From contig NC_007643.1 of assembly GCF_000013085.1 (NCBI RefSeq), forward strand, positions 815,001 to 879,000: a stretch of 64,000 nt of DNA, given 5' to 3'. Source of the DNA: Rhodospirillum rubrum ATCC 11170. GTDB lineage: Bacteria > Pseudomonadota > Alphaproteobacteria > Rhodospirillales > Rhodospirillaceae. Made by a program: the position numbers and the translations under genes. This document shows positions 37,291 through 46,047 of the stretch, one piece after another. The notes under the pieces were generated by a model, which saw nothing but the letters and a program-made list of their open reading frames with translations, made no database searches and was not told where the DNA came from. How positions within the stretch are numbered: position 1 is the first letter of the stretch; each line of letters begins with the position of its first letter.

Positions 37291-38108
37291 GGGGGGGCAC
37301 GCTCTATCACGGGACCGTCTTGCACAATCGGCTGCGGCCCCGGCGCCATCGCATGTCCTATAAGGTTTTTTCCCTGCTCGTCGATATCGACGCCCTTCCC
37401 GAGCTTGACCGCAAGCTGCGGCTGTTCGCCCACAACGGCTTCGCCCTGTTTGGCGTTCACGACCGCGACCATGGGGCGGCCGATGGCGGCGCGTTGCGCC
37501 CCTATATCGAAGGCGAACTGGCCCGGGCCGGCATCGACCTGGGCGGCGGGCGGATCGACCTTCTCTGCTACCCCAGGGTGCTTGGTTATGTGTTCAATCC
37601 ATTAAGCGTTTACTACTGCCGTGATGGCGAGGGGGTATTGCGAGCGATCGTCTATGAGGTTCGCAACACCTTCGGCCAGCGCCATTCCTATTTGATCCCG
37701 GTGACCGGCGAGACCGGCGTCGTCCGTCAGGACTGCCCCAAGGAATTCTATGTCTCGCCGTTCATGGAGATGGCCTGCACCTATCACTTCCGTCTGGTCC
37801 CCCCCGAAGCCGAGATCGTTGCCGGATCGTCGCTGGCGGTGAGCATCGAAGAGGACGACGCCGAAGGCCCGCTGTTCTTCGCCAGTTTCGCAGGCGAGGC
37901 CGAGGCCTTAAGCGACGGTGCCCTGGTACGGGCCTTCCTGCGCTATCGGCTGATGACCCTCAAGGTCATGGGCGCCATCCATTGGGAAGCCCTCAAGCTG
38001 GTGATCAAGGGAATGCGTCTGCTGCCCCGGCCCCCGCCCCCGGCCGAGCCCGTCACCATTCTTCCCTCCCCCCCCATCCCCGCCCCGGACTCCCCTGCCG
38101 CGAGGTAA
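37287..38108 (+). CDS. DUF1365 protein
   Basis: A 273-residue protein of the DUF1365 family (TLYHGTVLHNRLRPRRHRMSY, then LLCYPRVLGYVFNPLSVYYC, then KEFYVSPFMEMACTYHF). Its biochemical role is unknown; it is regularly found beside CFA-type and FAD genes in lipid clusters. ATG 37287 overlaps the stop of the previous gene (ATGA), which fixes the start. The C-terminal stretch of prolines is unlikely to be folded. Confidence 0.9.
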   Translation: MRGGTLYHGTVLHNRLRPRRHRMSYKVFSLLVDIDALPELDRKLRLFAHNGFALFGVHDRDHGAADGGALRPYIEGELARAGIDLGGGRIDLLCYPRVLGYVFNPLSVYYCRDGEGVLRAIVYEVRNTFGQRHSYLIPVTGETGVVRQDCPKEFYVSPFMEMACTYHFRLVPPEAEIVAGSSLAVSIEEDDAEGPLFFASFAGEAEALSDGALVRAFLRYRLMTLKVMGAIHWEALKLVIKGMRLLPRPPPPAEPVTILPSPPIPAPDSPAAR

Positions 38109-38112
38109 GACC

Positions 38113-39396
38113 ATGCTGACCAAAAAGACCGCTTCGGCCCTGGTTCTGGCCATGAGCACCCTGCTTCCCGGACTCGGTCCGGCCCAACCCTGGAGCCGGG
38201 CGCTGGCCCGCCTTGCCGAAGGCCTGCGCCTGGGCCGTCTGACCGTGGTTTTTCCCGATGGCACCCAGCGCGTCATCAGCGGCCGCGACGGCGACGCCGG
38301 GGGGCGGGGCGTGTTGATCTTGCGCTCCGACGCCGCCGCCCGGGCGCTGTTCCTGGGCGGGGATACCGGCTTCGCCGAAGCCTATATGGATGGATTATGG
38401 GATAGCCCGGATCTGACCGCCCTGATCGGTCTGGCGGCGGTCAACCAGCGGGCTTTGGGGACCAATGATTTCGGCGGCCTTGGCCCGGTGCGCCTGCTTG
38501 ATCGCCTGCGCCACCGCCTGCGCCGCAACTCCAAGCGCGGGGCCAAGCGCAACATCGCCTATCACTATGACCTGGGCAACGCCTTCTATCAGGGGTGGCT
38601 TGATCCCTCGATGACCTATTCTTCGGCCTTGTTCGAGGGCGAGAGCGAAAGCCTGGAGGCGGCGCAGACCCGGAAATATCAAAGGCTGGCCGCCCTGCTT
38701 TCCCTGGAGCCGGGGATGAGGGTGCTGGAGATCGGCTGCGGCTGGGGGGGCTTCGCCGAACTGGCGGCGCGCGATTACGGCGTCGAGGTTGTCGGCATCA
38801 CCCTGTCCCAGGAACAATTGAGCTGGGGGCGCGAGCGCATCCGCCGCGCCGGCCTGGAGGGCAAGGTCGATCTGCGTTTGCAAGACTACCGCGATGTCAC
38901 CGGCCAGTTCGACCGCGTGGTTTCGATTGAGATGTTCGAGGCGGTGGGGCAGGACCATTGGCCGATCTATTTCGAGAGCCTGCGCGCGCGGTTGAAGCCC
39001 GGCGGGCTGGCGGCCCTGCAGGTGATCACCATCGCCGCCGATCGCTTCGAGGATTACCGCTCGGGGGCGGATTTCATCCAGAAGCATATTTTCCCCGGCG
39101 GCATGCTGCCCTCGGTGCCGCGTCTTCTCGAGGCTATCGACAAGGCCGGGCTGGTGGGGGCGGAGGTTCAGCGCTTCGGCCTGTCCTATGCCCGCACCCT
39201 TGATCTGTGGCAGCGCGCCTTTCAGCACGCCTGGCCGCGATTGGCTGGCGAGACGGGCTTCAGCGACCGCTTCCGCCGGATGTGGGAGTATTATTTCGCC
39301 TATTGTCAGGCCGGATTCACCGAAGGGATCATCGACGTCGGCTTCTATACCGCCCAGCGGCCGGACGAGGATCCCCGCGCTCCCACCGACCGATGA
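38113..39396 (+). CDS. Cyclopropane-fatty-acid-synthase-like methyltransferase
   Basis: A 427-residue SAM-dependent methyltransferase. The SAM motif is VLEIGCGWGGFAEL near residue 205. Compared with E. coli Cfa, the catalytic Glu is kept (FEAVG, Glu276), but the bicarbonate-site Cys is Ser (MTYSSALF, Ser171) and the His is Ile (ITIA, Ile305). It therefore probably methylates an unsaturated fatty acyl chain without closing a cyclopropane ring, as in UfaM-type enzymes. It is the third gene of the operon and overlaps the following transporter gene. Confidence 0.88.
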   Translation: MLTKKTASALVLAMSTLLPGLGPAQPWSRALARLAEGLRLGRLTVVFPDGTQRVISGRDGDAGGRGVLILRSDAAARALFLGGDTGFAEAYMDGLWDSPDLTALIGLAAVNQRALGTNDFGGLGPVRLLDRLRHRLRRNSKRGAKRNIAYHYDLGNAFYQGWLDPSMTYSSALFEGESESLEAAQTRKYQRLAALLSLEPGMRVLEIGCGWGGFAELAARDYGVEVVGITLSQEQLSWGRERIRRAGLEGKVDLRLQDYRDVTGQFDRVVSIEMFEAVGQDHWPIYFESLRARLKPGGLAALQVITIAADRFEDYRSGADFIQKHIFPGGMLPSVPRLLEAIDKAGLVGAEVQRFGLSYARTLDLWQRAFQHAWPRLAGETGFSDRFRRMWEYYFAYCQAGFTEGIIDVGFYTAQRPDEDPRAPTDR

Positions 39397-40799
39397 CCGG
39401 CCCCACCGGCCACGCGGCGTCGGGCCATTTGTCGGCGGGCCGCCTTCTGGCCTATGCCCTGCCGGCTTTGGCCCTGGCCATCCCGACCATCCCGGCCTTC
39501 GTGCTGCTGCCGGCCTTTTACGCCCAGGACCTGGGCTTGGGGCTGGCGGCGGTCGGCACGGCCATGGTCGTCGCCCGGCTGTTTGATGGTCTTTGCGATC
39601 CGCTGATCGGCCTGATGTCGGACCGCCACGCCTTGCCCTGGCCGGGGGGGAAGCGGCGGCGCAAACCCTATGTTCTGGCCGGAGCCCTGCTGGCCGGCCT
39701 GGGGCTGGTTCAACTGTTTTCGCCGCCGGCCGAGCCGGGGATCGGCTATCTGCTGGGCTGGAGCATGGTGCTGTCCTTGGGTTGGACGCTGGTTTCGGTG
39801 CCTTATACCGCCTGGGGCGCCGAATTGTCGGGCGATTACCACGAGCGGGCGCGCATCACCGGCTGGCGCGAGGGATTGGCCATGGTCGGCGTGCTGGTCG
39901 CCGGGGCGGTGCCGGCCCTGGCCCTGGCCGCCGGTCTGGACCGCGCCGGTGGGCTGGCCTGGGTCGCCTGGGCGGCCATTCTTCTCGGGGTGCCGGGCCT
40001 TGCCCTGTTGCTGCTGCGCGTGCCCGAGGCTCCGCCGCCATCAAGCGCTCCGCCGGCTTTGAGTTGGCGCGATCTGCGCGCCCTGGCGGCCAATGGTCCG
40101 TTTCTGCGGCTGGTCGTCGCTTGGTTCCTGAACGGCATGGCCACCGGTCTGCCCGCCGCCCTGTTTCCGCTGATCGTCGACCACCTGCTGCGCGGCTCCG
40201 AGGCGGCGCGCAACGGGCTGATCCTGGTTTATTTCCTGTCGGGCGTTGTTTTCATTCCGCTTTGGCTGGGATTGGCCCGGCGCATCGGCAAGCATCGGGC
40301 GTGGTGCGTGGCGATGATCGTGGCGATCGCCGCCTTTGTCTGGGTGCCGCTGCTCGGCCCCGGCGATGTCCTGGCCTTTGGCGTGATCTGTGCCCTGACC
40401 GGCATGGCGCTCGGCGCCGATCTGGCCCTGCCGCCGGCGATCCAGGCCGATGTCATCGATCTTGATCGCCTGCGTACCGGTCAGCGCCGGGAGGGGTTGT
40501 TCTTCGCCCTGTGGGCGATGGCCCAGAAACTGGCCCTGGCCCTGGCGGTGGGCATCGGCTTCTGGGGATTGGCCCTGGCCGGGTTCGAGACAAGCGCAAC
40601 CACGCAATCCCCCCAGGCGTTAACGGCTTTGGTGGTGATCTATGCGCTGATCCCGATAGGGTTGAAGGTCTGCGCCATCCTGGTTGTCTGGGGCCATCCC
40701 CTGACGCTCGGCCGGCAAAAAGCGATCCGCCGCCTGCTTGATCGCGCCGCTCCCGCCGCTCCCCCTGGCTCTGAACCCCGCAAACCGGAGATCGGATGA
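39393..40799 (+). CDS. GPH-family (sugar:cation symporter type) transporter
   Basis: A 468-residue MFS protein with about twelve hydrophobic helices, belonging to the glycoside-pentoside-hexuronide:cation symporter family (MVVARLFDGLCDPLIGLMSD, then GWTLVSVPYTAWGAELSGDY). The substrate is not known; in a lipid operon it may move a lipid or its precursor rather than a sugar. ATG 39393 overlaps the preceding stop (ATGA) and is the only start that fits. Confidence 0.87.
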   Translation: MTGPTGHAASGHLSAGRLLAYALPALALAIPTIPAFVLLPAFYAQDLGLGLAAVGTAMVVARLFDGLCDPLIGLMSDRHALPWPGGKRRRKPYVLAGALLAGLGLVQLFSPPAEPGIGYLLGWSMVLSLGWTLVSVPYTAWGAELSGDYHERARITGWREGLAMVGVLVAGAVPALALAAGLDRAGGLAWVAWAAILLGVPGLALLLLRVPEAPPPSSAPPALSWRDLRALAANGPFLRLVVAWFLNGMATGLPAALFPLIVDHLLRGSEAARNGLILVYFLSGVVFIPLWLGLARRIGKHRAWCVAMIVAIAAFVWVPLLGPGDVLAFGVICALTGMALGADLALPPAIQADVIDLDRLRTGQRREGLFFALWAMAQKLALALAVGIGFWGLALAGFETSATTQSPQALTALVVIYALIPIGLKVCAILVVWGHPLTLGRQKAIRRLLDRAAPAAPPGSEPRKPEIG

Positions 40800-41410
40800 T
40801 GAAACGAACGGGTCTTTTGGGTGCCTTGGCGCTGATGATCCCGCTGATGAGCGGATGCTCGCCGATGGAACCGCAGGATTTCGCCCAATCGGCGCAAAAA
40901 CTGTCGCTGGATGAGTATTTCCTGGGGGAAACCCGCGCCTGGGGCCTGTTTGAGGATCGCTTCGGCAAGATCCGCCGCCAATTCGTCGTCGATATCACCG
41001 GCAGTCGCCAGGGCGACGCCCTGATCCTTGACGAACGCTTCCAGTATTCGGACGGCGAGAAAAGCCATCGGGTGTGGACGATCACCCCCAACGGTCCGGC
41101 GATGTTCAAGGGCACGGCCGGCGATGTCGTTGGCGAAGCGGTCGGCGAGCTGGCGGGCAACGCCCTGCGCTGGCGCTATCGGCTGGATCTGCCGGTGGGC
41201 GAGTCCGTGTGGACCGTATCCTTCGACGATTGGATGCTTCTTCAGCCGGGCGGGGTGATGCTGAACCGGGCGACGGTGACGCGCTTCGGCTTCGAGATCG
41301 GCACGGTGTCGATCGCCTTCATCCGCAAGGATCTGCTCAACGAAAAGGGCGCCGCACCGGTTGATTACGGCCTGCCGGACCCTATTCCCCCGAAGCCCGC
41401 CGGCGGATGA
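40796..41410 (+). CDS. DUF3833 lipoprotein
   Basis: A 204-residue protein with a lipoprotein signal (MMKRTGLLGALALMIPLMSG before Cys20), so it is probably anchored in the periplasm. The rest matches DUF3833 (WGLFEDRFGKIRRQFVVDI, then WMLLQPGGVMLNRATVTRFGFEIGTV). No function is known. It ends the operon and overlaps the GPH gene start by four bases (ATGA) at the front and the convergent NTF2-like gene at the back. Confidence 0.87.
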   Translation: MMKRTGLLGALALMIPLMSGCSPMEPQDFAQSAQKLSLDEYFLGETRAWGLFEDRFGKIRRQFVVDITGSRQGDALILDERFQYSDGEKSHRVWTITPNGPAMFKGTAGDVVGEAVGELAGNALRWRYRLDLPVGESVWTVSFDDWMLLQPGGVMLNRATVTRFGFEIGTVSIAFIRKDLLNEKGAAPVDYGLPDPIPPKPAGG

Positions 41411-41843
41411 AGCCGATCAGCGACCCGATCACCGGTAGGCGGGCATAGAAACTTTGCGAGGCGTCCCAGTGATCGATATGGGCGTTTACCCGGCCATCGG
41501 CGGCGAAGTGAAGGTCGCTCATCCCCTCGACCTGCCAGTCGCCGATCACCGGAACCTTGGCCGAGAACCGCCAGAGGACGAAGACGCGCTCGGGCGCCGC
41601 CCAGCCCCAATGCACGATGGTGGTGCGCGGCGTGCCGATGGTCGCGAACATATGCTCTAGAACCTTGCGATAGGCGTCGCGGTCATGAACGTCGTTGAAG
41701 GGGTCCTTGAAGCGGACATCGCTGGTGGTGACCGTGTCAAGCTGGCCCAGGGTCAGCGGCGTCATCGAGGAATAAAAGGCCAAATAAGCGTTGGCCCCGG
41801 CTTCCAGGGCGGCGGCCCGCTGCAAGGCGGTGTCTTGGCTCAT
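41382..41843 (-). CDS. NTF2/SnoaL-like protein
   Basis: A 153-residue protein of the nuclear-transport-factor-2-like fold (DVRFKDPFNDVHDRDAYRKVL, then VLWRFSAKVPVIGDWQVEGMSDLHF and WDASQSFYARLP). Such folds often serve as small-molecule binding or isomerase scaffolds; the catalytic residues are not recognisable. It is the last gene of a leftward operon, overlapping the SDR gene by four bases, and its 3' end overlaps the end of the opposite lipoprotein gene by 29 bases. Confidence 0.82.
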   Translation of the reverse strand: MSQDTALQRAAALEAGANAYLAFYSSMTPLTLGQLDTVTTSDVRFKDPFNDVHDRDAYRKVLEHMFATIGTPRTTIVHWGWAAPERVFVLWRFSAKVPVIGDWQVEGMSDLHFAADGRVNAHIDHWDASQSFYARLPVIGSLIGFIRRRASGE

Positions 41844-42619
41844 CGCTTGGGGCTCCCGGTTATCTTGGCGATCAAAGGGAAGTAAAGGGCATAGGGCAGC
41901 AGGCGGGCCAGCTTCAGCCCATAGGTGAAGCGTTTGGGGAAGGTGATCTCGAAGGCCTTGCTTCGCAAGCCATCGGCGATGCGCGCCGCCGCCTCGTCGG
42001 CCTCGATCAGAAAGGGCATGGGAAAGGGGTTGCGGTCGGTCAGCGGCGTGCGCACGAATCCCGGATTGATCACCTGCAGGAGGATGCCGGCCTGGGCCGC
42101 CTCGATCTTCAGGGATTCCATCATATTGGTCAGCGCCGCCTTGGTTGGCCCATAGGCAGCCGCCGTCGGCAGGCCGCGATAGCCGGCCACCGAGCTGACA
42201 ACGGCGATGCGCCCGCTCTTGCGCCGTCGCATCGGTGGCAGCACCGCTTCAAGACAGGAGGCGGTGCCCAGAAGATTGACCTCGATCACCGCGCGCAGGG
42301 TTTGGGTCGAGAAATCCGCCACCCCCATCGACTGGTCGGTGCCGGCGTTGAGCACGGCCTGGGTGATCGGCCCCAGGCCGCCTTCGATGGCCTCGACCCC
42401 GGCGGCCACCGCCTCGGGCTGGGTGGTATCAAGGGCGAAGGGGTGGATCGATCCACCTTTTGAGCGGTCGGCCTCGGCGACCAGGGTATCGAGATCGCCG
42501 AGGGTGCGGGCGCTGGCGGCCACCGTGGCGCCCTCGGCGGCCAGATGCAGGGCGAGCGCGCGGCCGATGCCCTTCCCCGCCCCGGTGATCCAGGTGACCG
42601 GACGCGGCGCTTCGCTCAT
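41840..42619 (-). CDS. Short-chain dehydrogenase/reductase
   Basis: A 259-residue SDR enzyme with the NAD(P)-binding motif TGAGKGIG, NAG at about 90 (VLNAGTDQ), the active serine in AVVSSVAG and the catalytic YGPTK. No preference for NAD or NADP can be read. In the related Rhodobacter arrangement a similar SDR accompanies the CFA-like operon. It is the middle gene of DUF3108-SDR-NTF2-like. Confidence 0.9.
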   Translation of the reverse strand: MSEAPRPVTWITGAGKGIGRALALHLAAEGATVAASARTLGDLDTLVAEADRSKGGSIHPFALDTTQPEAVAAGVEAIEGGLGPITQAVLNAGTDQSMGVADFSTQTLRAVIEVNLLGTASCLEAVLPPMRRRKSGRIAVVSSVAGYRGLPTAAAYGPTKAALTNMMESLKIEAAQAGILLQVINPGFVRTPLTDRNPFPMPFLIEADEAAARIADGLRSKAFEITFPKRFTYGLKLARLLPYALYFPLIAKITGSPKR

Positions 42620-43434
42620 GGCCGCGCCCCGGCGGGGGCGGTCCTATCGCCAGATGCCCCGGGGGCGGGACGCGCCGCCATGGCCTCGCCGCTGCCGCAG
42701 CTTTCGCAGATATAGTCAACGCGCGAGCCATCGCGGCCGGGAAAGGCCAGTTTGACCCACCGTCCCTGATCGTCGTACCAGACCTCGGCCTCAAGCTGGC
42801 CGGCGTAGCGGTAATGATCGGCCTCGCGCGGGCCGGTTCCCGTTTCCACCCGCTCGCGGCCGATCCTGGTGATGGTCACGTCGTTTATCTCGCCGGTGAT
42901 GGTGTTGATCACCCGGTCGCTGCCGATCACCGCCGGATTCCAATGGTCGGTGGGGAAGGTATCGGCCGCCACCGTGGCCGGGCCGCCGCTTCCCGAAACC
43001 CCCAACTGACCGCTGGCCAGTTTATCGACGGTGACCGAGGTATCGGTGCCGTTGTCATCGGTGCGGGCGCGCAGCGACTGGATCTGTCCGCGCGCCCAGG
43101 TGGTGGTACTGGAATAAGAGAAGCGATAGATCGGGATGAAGGCGAGGGTGATCTCTATGTCGGCATGGGCGCGGGCGATCACCGTCTTGCCGTCGTGGGA
43201 GAAGCTGACTCGATGGGTTCCCACCCGCTCGCCCTTGCGCATGATGCGAAAGCGCAGATCTGCTCCGTAGAGCGCCAGGGGATCGACTTTCGCATTCTGC
43301 TGCGGATTTTGCGAGGTGCCAAAAGGCGTTGCCGTTTGCATCGCGGATTGGGCCCGGGCCGGGCCGCTCGCCGGCGCGATCAGGAGCAAGGCGGCGGCAA
43401 GGGCCGGGACGGCGGCTTTGCGGGGGAACGGCAT
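42616..43434 (-). CDS. DUF3108 protein, exported
   Basis: A 272-residue protein with a signal peptide (KAAVPALAAALLLIAPASG, cut after ARA) and a DUF3108 domain (ALYGADLRFRIMRKGERVGTH, then IEITLAFIPIYRFSYSSTTTW). DUF3108 proteins are periplasmic with no known activity. ATG 43434 is chosen because a GAGGAG site precedes it. It is the first gene of a leftward three-gene operon that faces the lipid operon, joined to the SDR by ATGA overlap. Confidence 0.85.
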   Translation of the reverse strand: MPFPRKAAVPALAAALLLIAPASGPARAQSAMQTATPFGTSQNPQQNAKVDPLALYGADLRFRIMRKGERVGTHRVSFSHDGKTVIARAHADIEITLAFIPIYRFSYSSTTTWARGQIQSLRARTDDNGTDTSVTVDKLASGQLGVSGSGGPATVAADTFPTDHWNPAVIGSDRVINTITGEINDVTITRIGRERVETGTGPREADHYRYAGQLEAEVWYDDQGRWVKLAFPGRDGSRVDYICESCGSGEAMAARPAPGASGDRTAPAGARP

Positions 43435-43476
43435 GGGATTTGCTCCTCGGGCATCGGACGATGGGTGATCGTCTCC

Positions 43477-43506
43477 TTTCAACGGATGAAAGGCGCAAAA
43501 GGATCA
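43477..43506 (-). promoter_or_regulatory. Possible RpoE-type promoter of the DUF3108 operon
   Basis: On the minus strand TGATCC (43501-43506) is followed after 18 bases by TTGAAA (43477-43482). The -35 element matches the RpoE consensus exactly and the spacing fits; the -10 element is weaker. It lies about 43 bases before the gene. Confidence 0.45.
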
Positions 43507-43600
43507 CCCGAGGGTCGCAAAGAGGAAAAACAGTCGCGGTCTTCCGGTGAACGGCGAGACCCCGGTTCGTCAATGTCGTGTTGTGACAAGGATCAGGACT

Positions 43601-44302
43601 ATGCCCGAGGGCGGAAACACTGTGTGGCGTGCCCCCCGCCTGTACGGGTTGGATGATCTAAATGCCGTGAGGGGAACGGCGCCCCCCATCCCCCCTCGGG
43701 TGGAAAGCCGCCTGAGCTTGGTGGGCGATGACTCCCTCCGCGCCGCCGCGTCCCCGGCTATCCCCGGCCATGCGGCCGTTCCCGCCAAGGCCCTTGTCGA
43801 CGCGCGCTCGCCGCGTCTCGCCAGCCAGGGGGGCTTCGCCGTCGCCGCTGCGCTGGAAGAGGGGCCGACTTGGCGGCTTCTGCCGCCACCCAGCACCCGC
43901 ATGCCACCACCGCTGAAGCCGCGAACGCTGTCCCCGGCCGTCGCCACCATGATCCCGCTGCGGCCGGCGCCCCGGCCGCAGTCGGCGTTCCGGTCGCGCC
44001 CCGAGGCGGTTGCCGACGCCGAAAGGGCGGCCGCTCCGCCGCCCGTGGCCGTCGCTCCCCAGGCCGCGCTCGCCGCGCCGCCGCCCGTCGTCCTCCCGCC
44101 CGAGCCGGGCGCTCTTTGCCTTCACCGCTCTCCGCTATCGGATTTGGCCGAGGGCGATGTGCCCTTCGAGGCCCCATGCGGGGAGCGTTTGCCGCCCTTG
44201 CGCCTGCCGATGATGCGCCTCGTCGCCGGCCTGGGACTGGGCGCGGTGATCGCGGCGGCGGTGTGGATCATTGGGGCCGGGATGGTCGCGGCCGGGATCT
44301 AG
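43601..44302 (+). CDS. Hypothetical proline/alanine-rich protein with C-terminal membrane anchor
   Basis: A 233-residue protein I do not recognise. The first 190 residues are low complexity, rich in Ala, Pro and Arg. A single hydrophobic segment closes the protein (LVAGLGLGAVIAAAVWIIG), so it may be tail-anchored in the membrane. ATG 43601 is preferred because AGGA lies just upstream, and an earlier in-frame codon would add unlikely residues. It is alone on its strand between the DUF3108 operon and radC. The composition resembles the window, so no sign of transfer. Confidence 0.55.
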   Translation: MPEGGNTVWRAPRLYGLDDLNAVRGTAPPIPPRVESRLSLVGDDSLRAAASPAIPGHAAVPAKALVDARSPRLASQGGFAVAAALEEGPTWRLLPPPSTRMPPPLKPRTLSPAVATMIPLRPAPRPQSAFRSRPEAVADAERAAAPPPVAVAPQAALAAPPPVVLPPEPGALCLHRSPLSDLAEGDVPFEAPCGERLPPLRLPMMRLVAGLGLGAVIAAAVWIIGAGMVAAGI

Positions 44303-44326
44303 GGACGGACCGACCCGAGCGATGTT

Positions 44327-44398
44327 CTAGAATAAATCCCGAGCGCTCTGAACCAGATCGCGACGACGATTTATTTGACTATCAAGATCTTAGAACAG
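44327..44398 (-). repeat. 72-base dispersed structured element, copy B
   Basis: The minus strand is 61/72 identical to 12703-12774. The stem here is ATAAATC/GATTTAT around GCGATCTGG/CAGAGCGC. Differences from copy A at the stem ends are compensatory. The radC stop codon lies in its 44390-44392 part, and the hypothetical protein gene ends just left of it. Confidence 0.85.
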
Positions 44399-45121
44399 CC
44401 CTTGCGAGCGGAACGACACATGGCCGCCGCGCGCCACCACAATATGGTCGTGCAGGCCGACGCCGACGGCGCGCAGGGCGTCGCGCACCTGCAAGGTCAT
44501 GTCCTGATCGGCGGCCGAGGGGGCGGGGTCGCCTGATGGGTGGTTGTGGACCATTATAATCGCCGCGGCGTGCAGTTCCAGGGCGCGGCGCGCCACCTCG
44601 CGTGGATAGACTGGGGTATGGTTGATGGTGCCGGTCTGCTGAAGCTCGTCGGCGATCAGGCGGTTGCGGTTATCCAAAAACAGCACGCGGAACTGCTCGA
44701 TCGGCCGGTGGTCCATGGTGGCGTGGCAGTAATCGAGCACCCGGTCCCAGGCGCCGAGCACCGGCTGGTTCATCACCTCGCCCTTGAGCAGGCGGTGGGC
44801 CGAGGCCTCGGCGGTTTTGAGCGCCGCCACCGCCGCGTCGCCCACGCCGTCAACCCGGCGCAAAGCCTCGGGCGAGGCCGAAATCACCCGGGCGAAGGAT
44901 CCGAAGGTCGCCAGCAGCGCCTTGGCCAGCGGCTTCACATCGCCGCGCGGATTGGCCTGGAACAGCAGTAATTCAAGCAATTCGTAATCGGGCAGGCCAT
45001 CGGGATTGGCCAGGAAGCGGTCGCGCAGGCGGGCGCGGTGCCCGGAATAATGGGGGAGGGGCGCCTTTTCGGGCGCCACAACCGCCTTGTTGGGCGGCGT
45101 CTCCCCCGAGGCCGGGGTCAT
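44390..45121 (-). CDS. radC: RadC-family DNA repair/JAB-domain protein
   Basis: A 243-residue JAMM/MPN-domain protein. The metal motif HNHPSGDPAPSAAD is near residue 190, and the helix-hairpin-helix segment PDYELLELLLF opens the fold. RadC proteins were named for radiation sensitivity, but their activity is not settled. ATG 45121 overlaps the map stop (ATGA). Its last two codons and stop lie inside the 72-base repeat. Confidence 0.93.
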   Translation of the reverse strand: MTPASGETPPNKAVVAPEKAPLPHYSGHRARLRDRFLANPDGLPDYELLELLLFQANPRGDVKPLAKALLATFGSFARVISASPEALRRVDGVGDAAVAALKTAEASAHRLLKGEVMNQPVLGAWDRVLDYCHATMDHRPIEQFRVLFLDNRNRLIADELQQTGTINHTPVYPREVARRALELHAAAIIMVHNHPSGDPAPSAADQDMTLQVRDALRAVGVGLHDHIVVARGGHVSFRSQGLF

Positions 45122-45933
45122 GGCGCCTCGGTATAGGGCGGGCAGTGCCAGCCTTTGGGCGACAGGGTGAAAATCTCGCAGCCATCGGCGGTCACGCCGA
45201 TCGAATGCTCGAACTGGGCCGAAAGCGACTTGTCGCGGGTGACCGCCGTCCAGCCATCCGACAGGATCTTGGTATCGGCGCGGCCGGTGTTGATCATCGG
45301 TTCGATGGTGAAGATCATGCCTTCGCGCAGGGTCATCCCCTGACCCTTGCGGCCGAAATGCATGACATTGGGCGGCTGGTGGAAGACCTGACCCAGGCCA
45401 TGGCCACAGAAATCGCGGACCACCGAGAACTTCAGCCCCTCGGCATAGCTTTGGATCGCATAGCCGATATCGCCCAGGGTAGCGCCGGGCTTGACCACGG
45501 CGATGCCGCGCATCAGGCATTCATAGGTAGCTTCGACCAAGCGCTTGGCCTTCACCTTGGGCTCGCCGACGTAATACATCCGGCTGGAATCGCCATACCA
45601 GCCGTCCAGGATCGGCGTGACGTCGATATTCATGATATCGCCGTCGTGCAGGATCTTGTCTTCGCTGGGAATGCCGTGACAGACCACATGGTTGATCGAG
45701 GTGCAGATCGACTTGGGGTAGCCGCGGTAGTTCAGCGTGGCGCTGATCGCGCCATTATCGGCCATGAACTCGGCGCAAAGGCGGTCGAGATCCTCGGTCG
45801 TCGCGCCGGGCACGATATAGGGGGTGATGAAGTCGAGGGTTTCGGCGGCGAGACGTCCGGCACGGCGCATACCCTCGAATCCCTCCAGCCCGTGAATCGT
45901 CACCTGCTGGGCTCGTTGGGCAGTCTGGTTCAT
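45118..45933 (-). CDS. map: Methionine aminopeptidase type I
   Basis: A 271-residue enzyme that removes the N-terminal Met from new proteins. The metal ligands are visible: NIDVTPILDGWYGDSS (two Asp), CGHGLGQVFH (His), TIEPMI and QFEHSIGV (Glu). The start at 45933 is chosen because the alternative is a TTG with no better site. It overlaps radC by four bases. Confidence 0.96.
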   Translation of the reverse strand: MNQTAQRAQQVTIHGLEGFEGMRRAGRLAAETLDFITPYIVPGATTEDLDRLCAEFMADNGAISATLNYRGYPKSICTSINHVVCHGIPSEDKILHDGDIMNIDVTPILDGWYGDSSRMYYVGEPKVKAKRLVEATYECLMRGIAVVKPGATLGDIGYAIQSYAEGLKFSVVRDFCGHGLGQVFHQPPNVMHFGRKGQGMTLREGMIFTIEPMINTGRADTKILSDGWTAVTRDKSLSAQFEHSIGVTADGCEIFTLSPKGWHCPPYTEAP

Positions 45934-46047
45934 GGGAAAACGGTCCAATCGTTTCTGAAAAAGGGGTAAGGAGATATATGGGGTGCCGAAACCGAACCCG
46001 CCCCTTTTGTTTTAGGCGCGGCGGGGCTTCGCTACAAGTCCCCCGGA

